A DNA stretch of 64,000 nucleotides from Candidatus Flexifilum breve (GTDB lineage Bacteria; Chloroflexota; Anaerolineae; Aggregatilineales; Phototrophicaceae), in the NCBI GenBank assembly GCA_016717205.1, contig JADKGC010000001.1, forward strand, positions 1,364,001-1,428,000, read 5' to 3'. Positions 60,901 through 64,000 of the stretch are shown here, one piece after another. A model generated the notes under the pieces. It searched no databases. It was not told the DNA's origin and worked only from the letters and a program-made list of their open reading frames with translations. The position numbers and the translations under genes were made by a program. The stretch's first letter is position 1. The number at the start of each line of letters is the position of its first letter.

Positions 60901-61311
60901 ACCATCAGCCGGGGTCGTGGACAGCACTGCCGGGGTCACCGTATCCACCGGAGGCGGCACCGAAGTCGGATTATCCGCTGGCGGCGCAACCACGGCTGGC
61001 GGCGCACACTCCGAAGCCAGGATCGGTTGGTCGACCTGCACGGAACTCGGCATAAACTGCGTATTTAGGTCGCGTTGACCGGTAAACTGCACATTTTGCG
61101 CCGTGTCCGGCCCGCAGTTCACGATGTCAAGCGTATACCGCAGGACATCCCCGGCATCAAGCCGACCATCGCCGTCCCGATCCAGCAGAAGGCTATCGGC
61201 TAACGTTGCATTCAGCAGCGGGGAGCTGCCCTGAGACTGCACAGCCCCCATGATCAAGAACGAGGAGAACAAGAAGAAAAGAAGCATTCGCGATGTTTTT
61301 AGGTGCGGCAT
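57970..61311 (-). CDS. Large surface protein with Ig-like repeats and LPXTG-type C-terminus
   Basis: 1,113 aa. The signal peptide (MLLFFLFSSFLIMGAVQSQG) is followed by a DUF11-like domain (DRDGDGRLDAGDVLRYTLDI). Several bacterial Ig-like domains of the SbsA/BIG_5 type follow, each with a TFSEAV/TFSESV strand, L-C-x-V or L-E-C-x segments and DxDxxDPPD calcium-like loops. The last 42 residues are a sortase-like sorting signal: LPQTGE, hydrophobic helix VWTIRLLLVGGVLAVW and tail RLIRRRFALR. Start ATG 61311 has GGAG 5 nt upstream. Probably displayed on the cell surface for adhesion. Sortase not seen in the window. Confidence 0.88.
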   Translation of the reverse strand: MPHLKTSRMLLFFLFSSFLIMGAVQSQGSSPLLNATLADSLLLDRDGDGRLDAGDVLRYTLDIVNCGPDTAQNVQFTGQRDLNTQFMPSSVQVDQPILASECAPPAVVAPPADNPTSVPPPVDTVTPAVLSTTPADGASAVAVSANITLEFNKNVNVAGDWFGLVCTLSGTFNISSSNVTVSGGPLSFVLDPNVDLQSGEICTLTVVAALVTDQDTDDPPDTLAADYVFGFTTYIDAVPTVQAVTPANGAVAVPVNTTIGITFSESVEITSAVDFGLECGGAPIAYTVTTPGSLPASTTTVVLTPAGNLPSGSPCTVTVLSSVSDTDTDDPPDTLGADYVFSFTTYIDAAPTVQAVTPANGAVAVPTNTTINITFSEAVNIASAADFSLECGGMPQGYTVTTPATLPASTTTVVITPAGNLPEGQTCTVTVFSSVNDTDSDDPPDQMVLDYSFTFDTLVEFAPTVDQPAILPASTSTGGNSASLDAAVSTTPTITVPFSEAVDLSTGAFSLTCNAVPITVTTSPSLPAFNQTSIDISPLTPLAGGANCVLTVVSTAISDADPYDPPNGMATNFGLSFSTDAAPTEIGTETEVGGVFQDVTGAGASNVDLDSDLVLTFSEAVTVTFPTNGLQCPVGNNIPVTVTTNGAASIVLNPNVNLPLNTACGLSIPAANISDVDPVDAPDTPVAAVTHAFQTVDDDAPTVTTNPTAGGSNVAVNSNITVVFNEAVTLTSGWFSLDCSVSGKRVSTGELTGTGITIIENTPDLVYTIDPTVDLAAGDICTITIASAEVVDNDGIDAPNELDGDASADVVDGDSDDYVAVFSSADIPPTISSSSPADTDTVGTGQVVTLNFSEAVNVAAGAFSFECPSGVPLTSSFTTSTALPATSITTIDLIPTDPLPLGAACVVVADASLVVDSDLVDPPNFLDGNSSGDLIDDADDFTLNFQVGAVPLVLSTNSHLAFSDALTLPSTTERSLLALVFDFGTEMAQAQAGSDFSLPLGPIVIGSIPAQSRVRVTFDVSVNVVIPDGTTAVGLQGIVSGSNFPSFLTDDPATSVSQDSTLTTLDSLRAVTQLPQTGETGVWQMVAVWTIRLLLVGGVLAVWRLIRRRFALR
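59930..60650 (-). repeat. Near-identical tandem Ig-domain repeats inside the surface protein gene
   Basis: Units of about 330 bp share long stretches (VQAVTPANGAVAVP, LPASTTTVV, TDxDDPPD codons). This is recent duplication at the DNA level and a site where domain number could change by recombination. Confidence 0.8.
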
Positions 61312-61443
61312 AGTGTCTCCAGCAACGAAGTAGGGGTGGATGAAGATTGGGGTGAAGGGGTCGACTAAATATGAGTCTAAAGTTATCTCGCCCTTATGTG
61401 TTGCCATCTTAAGTATATCTGCTTGGGATGAAACTGTAATCAC

Positions 61444-61713
61444 GACTTACGGGGCAATCTAAGAAAAAATGCACAAATTCAGGCAAGAGCAAAAGCGCGG
61501 TCAGCGTGAGTATGGCTAAAACATCAGAGCGCACTCGAACAGTGCGAAAGTTCAATTGGGGATACGCCCGACCGCAGTTTAGCGCAAGCCTCTGGGCAGC
61601 ACAGCGGACAGCGCCTGTCTTGTTCGCAGCGAACAAGACAGGCGAGAGCAGCGGACGCCCCGGCGCCGCTGCGAAAACCGTTCGTCTCGGCGCGCCAGGC
61701 AGTGGGCTGCGAC
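61444..61713. other. Intergenic region with a 33-bp perfect palindrome
   Basis: CGCCTGTCTTGTTCGC (61612-61627), one base A, GCGAACAAGACAGGCG (61629-61644). The gap otherwise shows no gene. The palindrome could be a terminator-like hairpin for the gene ending at 61714 on the minus strand or a dispersed element. Confidence 0.6.
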
Positions 61714-62637
61714 CTAATTCGGAATATTCAGCGTCGCGCAGTCGATGTTAACCCGGCTGAGGATATCCACACCCGACGGTGTGTCGCTCAGGAACTGGTA
61801 GAAGCGCCCGTTGACGATGCCGAGCGCGCCATTTGGGAATGTGCCGATCACCCAGCAGCCGTAGAACGCGCGGAAACCGCCATCCCACCGATCCCCGACC
61901 AGCACCATCGGCAGCATCCCCTGCAAATAGGGTTTGCCCGCCGCCGCGCCCATGAACTGATAATCCCCGAAGTACACATATCCATAGCGTGTATCCGCAT
62001 AGCCGCTGACAAAGCGATCGAACGGGCGGCGATACTCGGTCGCCGGGCTGCCATTCGGCTGCGGGCCGGGCTGCGGCGACAGCCACAGGCTGTACGCGCT
62101 GGCGTAGCTGCGGCGGTTGATCAGGTCGAAGTAGTTGACCACCAGTTGATCGGCGGCGTCATACGTGCCGAGCGCGGGCGCGGGATTCGCCGTGCAGCTC
62201 TGCGCTAGTTCCGTGCTGATCGCGGCGTTCGTCGGCGGCGAGCCGTTCGCCAGCAGCGTCAGGTTCGCCCCGGTGATATACCAGCCCGCGCCAACATAGC
62301 TCAGGTTGAAGCAGCCTGCATAGCTTTCGACCAGCCCATCCGCCCGGTAGCCGAGCAGCACCGAGCGCACGCTGCCCGCGCCCGCCGTCCCAGTGAACGG
62401 CGCGAAATAGGGCACAATGTGCGTGGTGGCCGTGAACCCGCTCGAAAAGCGCGCATACGTCATCGGCGGGTTGACCCAATGATTGTAGGCGGCGAGGTAA
62501 TCGCCGAGGTTGATCTCCGTGTAATACGAGTACAGCACCGCCAACGGCGCTGCCGGAGCGGTTTGATCCGCAGGCTGGGCATGGATGGTCGTCGCGGTCA
62601 GCAGCACGAACATCACCAGGAGAATGAGCTTGCGCAT
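61714..62637 (-). CDS. Secreted hypothetical protein with two related domains
   Basis: 307 aa. Signal peptide MRKLILLVMFVLLTATTIHA. The mature part has two similar halves: YSYYTEINLGDYLAAYNHWVNP and YFDLINRRSYASAYSLWLSP, each followed by a beta region with FxxGF/FVSGY, TTHIVPYF or TRYGYVYF and a Cys near the end. The pattern recalls NTF2/SnoaL-like folds in exported form (inference). ATG 62637 has GGGGGAA upstream; the open frame beyond overlaps another gene. Confidence 0.78.
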   Translation of the reverse strand: MRKLILLVMFVLLTATTIHAQPADQTAPAAPLAVLYSYYTEINLGDYLAAYNHWVNPPMTYARFSSGFTATTHIVPYFAPFTGTAGAGSVRSVLLGYRADGLVESYAGCFNLSYVGAGWYITGANLTLLANGSPPTNAAISTELAQSCTANPAPALGTYDAADQLVVNYFDLINRRSYASAYSLWLSPQPGPQPNGSPATEYRRPFDRFVSGYADTRYGYVYFGDYQFMGAAAGKPYLQGMLPMVLVGDRWDGGFRAFYGCWVIGTFPNGALGIVNGRFYQFLSDTPSGVDILSRVNIDCATLNIPN

Positions 62638-62824
62638 GTTTTGCGTTCCCCCATACGTGGCATTATGTTCCATCGTACGCCCATCTCGCCGGAGCAGAAA
62701 CCCCCGCTTACCCGCTTTTCCCGTTTGAATCAGGTTAGCTAACGCGCGGACACTTCGTCCCAACACGCTCAGGCAATGTCCAGATGTCGAACTCACCGCG
62801 GAGGCCCAGCCCCCGGAGACAGGA

Positions 62825-63586
62825 TCAATCGTGGTCTTCGGCTGCCCGGGTTGCATCCTCGGCGGCTTCCTCGGCTGTCCGCGTCGCATCGCGGGCGCTT
62901 CTCTCCGCCGCCCGGATTGCATCCTCGGCAGCGTCCTCGTCGAGTTCGGGTGTCGCCACGGGTGGTTGAACTTCCGGGGTTTCAACTGGCGGTACGACCT
63001 CTGCCGTCCCGACCGGCGGCTGCACTTCCGGCGTCGCCACGGGCGGAGCGGCCTCACCGCTCGCGCTGCCGGGGAGCACCTCGTAGCGCACCAGATAGGT
63101 GATGACACCGAGCGCGGCGGTCGCCAACCATAACCCCAGCGTGATCTGCATCGCGGGCTTGGCCTGCTTGAACCAGTAGCGCCGGAGCTGTGTGACCGGT
63201 TCGCCGCGGCGTTTGCCCTGCGCGACGCGCACGTCTTCGATCAACATGCGAACGACGATATAGGTGGCCAGGAGCTGCGCGGGTAAACCGAGGAGCGCAT
63301 GCAGCACCGGGAGCAGATAGCGCGGAGCGGTGGGTTGGTTCGGAAAATTGCCCGCCACATCGAAACGATAGGCGACCAGCATGAGGAAGATGATCAGCAC
63401 CCAGTTGATCGCGGTGACCGCGATCATCAGGTTGCGGTGGGCGGGACGATGCCGACCGCGCCGCGCCAACCAGAACCCGATGAGCATGGCAGGCGCGATC
63501 AGCAAAATGTAGAAAATCAGCGTCAAATCAGCGAGTAAGCTCGCGCCCGTGCCGAGGAAACCGGGCGGCTCCAGATACAGGTTCAT
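62825..63586 (-). CDS. DUF420-like membrane protein with acidic C-terminal tail
   Basis: 253 aa with four or five membrane helices (LTLIFYILLIAPAMLIGFWL, NLMIAVTAINWVLIIFLMLV, LLPVLHALLGLPAQLLATYI, ITLGLWLATAALGVITYLV). LHALLGLPA and HRNLM contain His residues at spacing seen in DUF420/cytochrome-associated proteins. The tail (about 175-253) has PPVxTPEVQPPV repeats, then an acidic/Ala coiled segment (EDAAEDAIRAAERSARDATR). Function unknown; possibly linked to respiratory or haem membrane enzymes. Confidence 0.75.
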   Translation of the reverse strand: MNLYLEPPGFLGTGASLLADLTLIFYILLIAPAMLIGFWLARRGRHRPAHRNLMIAVTAINWVLIIFLMLVAYRFDVAGNFPNQPTAPRYLLPVLHALLGLPAQLLATYIVVRMLIEDVRVAQGKRRGEPVTQLRRYWFKQAKPAMQITLGLWLATAALGVITYLVRYEVLPGSASGEAAPPVATPEVQPPVGTAEVVPPVETPEVQPPVATPELDEDAAEDAIRAAERSARDATRTAEEAAEDATRAAEDHD

Positions 63587-63665
63587 GGCGTTATCCGTCT
63601 GTGCAAAATTCGAATCGTAGACGGATTATCGAATGAATGCTGTATCCGCGCGAGTCGTGAACGGA

Positions 63666-63902
63666 CTAGGCCACCCGAACCGACAGGATATGCTCAGCGC
63701 GCAAAGCTTCGATGGCAGATACTGGCACAATCACCACGCGCAGCGACTCGCCTAACGCGTTGAAAACCTCCAACACCGCACCATCCTCGCCGCCCTGCGG
63801 ATGTTTGACGTAATCCACTACCCGAGCCACGTCCCCTTGCTTCAGGTCTTCATCGGGTATGTCCCGGTTAATTGTCACCCTTTGATACAGTTCAGGCGTC
63901 AT
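63666..63902 (-). CDS. DUF4926 domain protein
   Basis: 78 aa. YQRVTINRDIPDEDLKQGDVA, VVDYVKHPQGGEDGAVLEVF and VSAIEALRAEHILSVR match the DUF4926 pattern. Its ATG overlaps the stop of the preceding gene (11 bp), a translationally coupled pair. Paired DUF4926/DUF6883 genes recur in bacteria with unknown function, and a toxin-antitoxin-like role has not been shown. Confidence 0.85.
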   Translation of the reverse strand: MTPELYQRVTINRDIPDEDLKQGDVARVVDYVKHPQGGEDGAVLEVFNALGESLRVVIVPVSAIEALRAEHILSVRVA

Positions 63903-64000
63903 CTTTCCTGCCTTTCAGCGTGATAAATCGGAACTCATCACGAGCCTTTTCAAACAGCCAAATCGATGTAATCTGTAGTATATGCCCGTTTACACCCTTT
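63892..64000 (-). CDS. C-terminal end of a DUF6883-like protein (cut by window edge)
   Basis: Thirty-five codons are visible before a TGA at 63894-63892: GHILQITSIWLFEKARDEFR followed by FITLKGRKDDA. The TSIW...FIT pattern suits the end of DUF6883, the usual partner of DUF4926. The overlap with the DUF4926 start supports a real gene. Start lies beyond the window. Confidence 0.6.
   Translation of the reverse strand, partial: KGVNGHILQITSIWLFEKARDEFRFITLKGRKDDA

Overview
The window looks like a high-GC chromosomal segment from an uncultured Chloroflexota (Anaerolineae-like) bacterium. This is inferred from gene style: Ser/Thr kinase/STAND/WD40 receptors, secreted proteins with Pro-Thr linkers, a CWW-motif small secreted protein, many stand-alone receiver proteins and dense dispersed hairpin repeats. 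No database search was possible and no rRNA or tRNA gene was found.

Layout. 1-4.5 kb: 5' end of rsmH, divergent uvrC, a receiver-histidine kinase hybrid and a NarL-type regulator. 4.8-17.7 kb (minus strand): a secreted subtilase, an FHA-ABC exporter and a very large kinase/STAND/WD40/LamG-like/PPC receptor gene broken by about seven single-base frameshifts. 18-26 kb: a receiver protein, KDPG-type aldolase, proB (one frameshift near its end)-proA-receiver, a lipid kinase, then a receiver and histidine kinase on the minus strand. 26-34 kb: a branched-chain-type 2-oxoacid dehydrogenase operon (E1alpha, E1beta, E2) and its E3, with a secreted propeller protein and a tandem-TIR protein between them. 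34-37 kb: YdeI-like protein, alpha/beta hydrolase, secreted protein and TrmH-type methylase. 37-38.5 kb: infC-rpmI-rplT, probably starting infC at a rare ATA codon behind a 5' hairpin. 38.5-46.7 kb: a lipoprotein and HAD pair, a lipoprotein, a GT39-type glycosyltransferase and a serB-like/HAD/serA-like cluster. 47-48 kb: a secreted repeat protein. 48.2-57.7 kb: a fatty-acid beta-oxidation locus led by a TetR regulator with a near-consensus promoter and a palindromic operator. 58-64 kb: a large LPXTG-like Ig-repeat surface protein, small exported/membrane proteins and a DUF4926 pair.

Carbon metabolism links the parts: beta-oxidation and the branched-chain dehydrogenase both make acyl/acetyl-CoA, while serine and proline genes supply amino acids. 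The most distinctive non-coding feature is a set of dispersed hairpin repeats (families A-D below). They fill most intergenic gaps, sometimes serve as terminators, and have entered two coding sequences in frame (E2 linker and glycosyltransferase loop).
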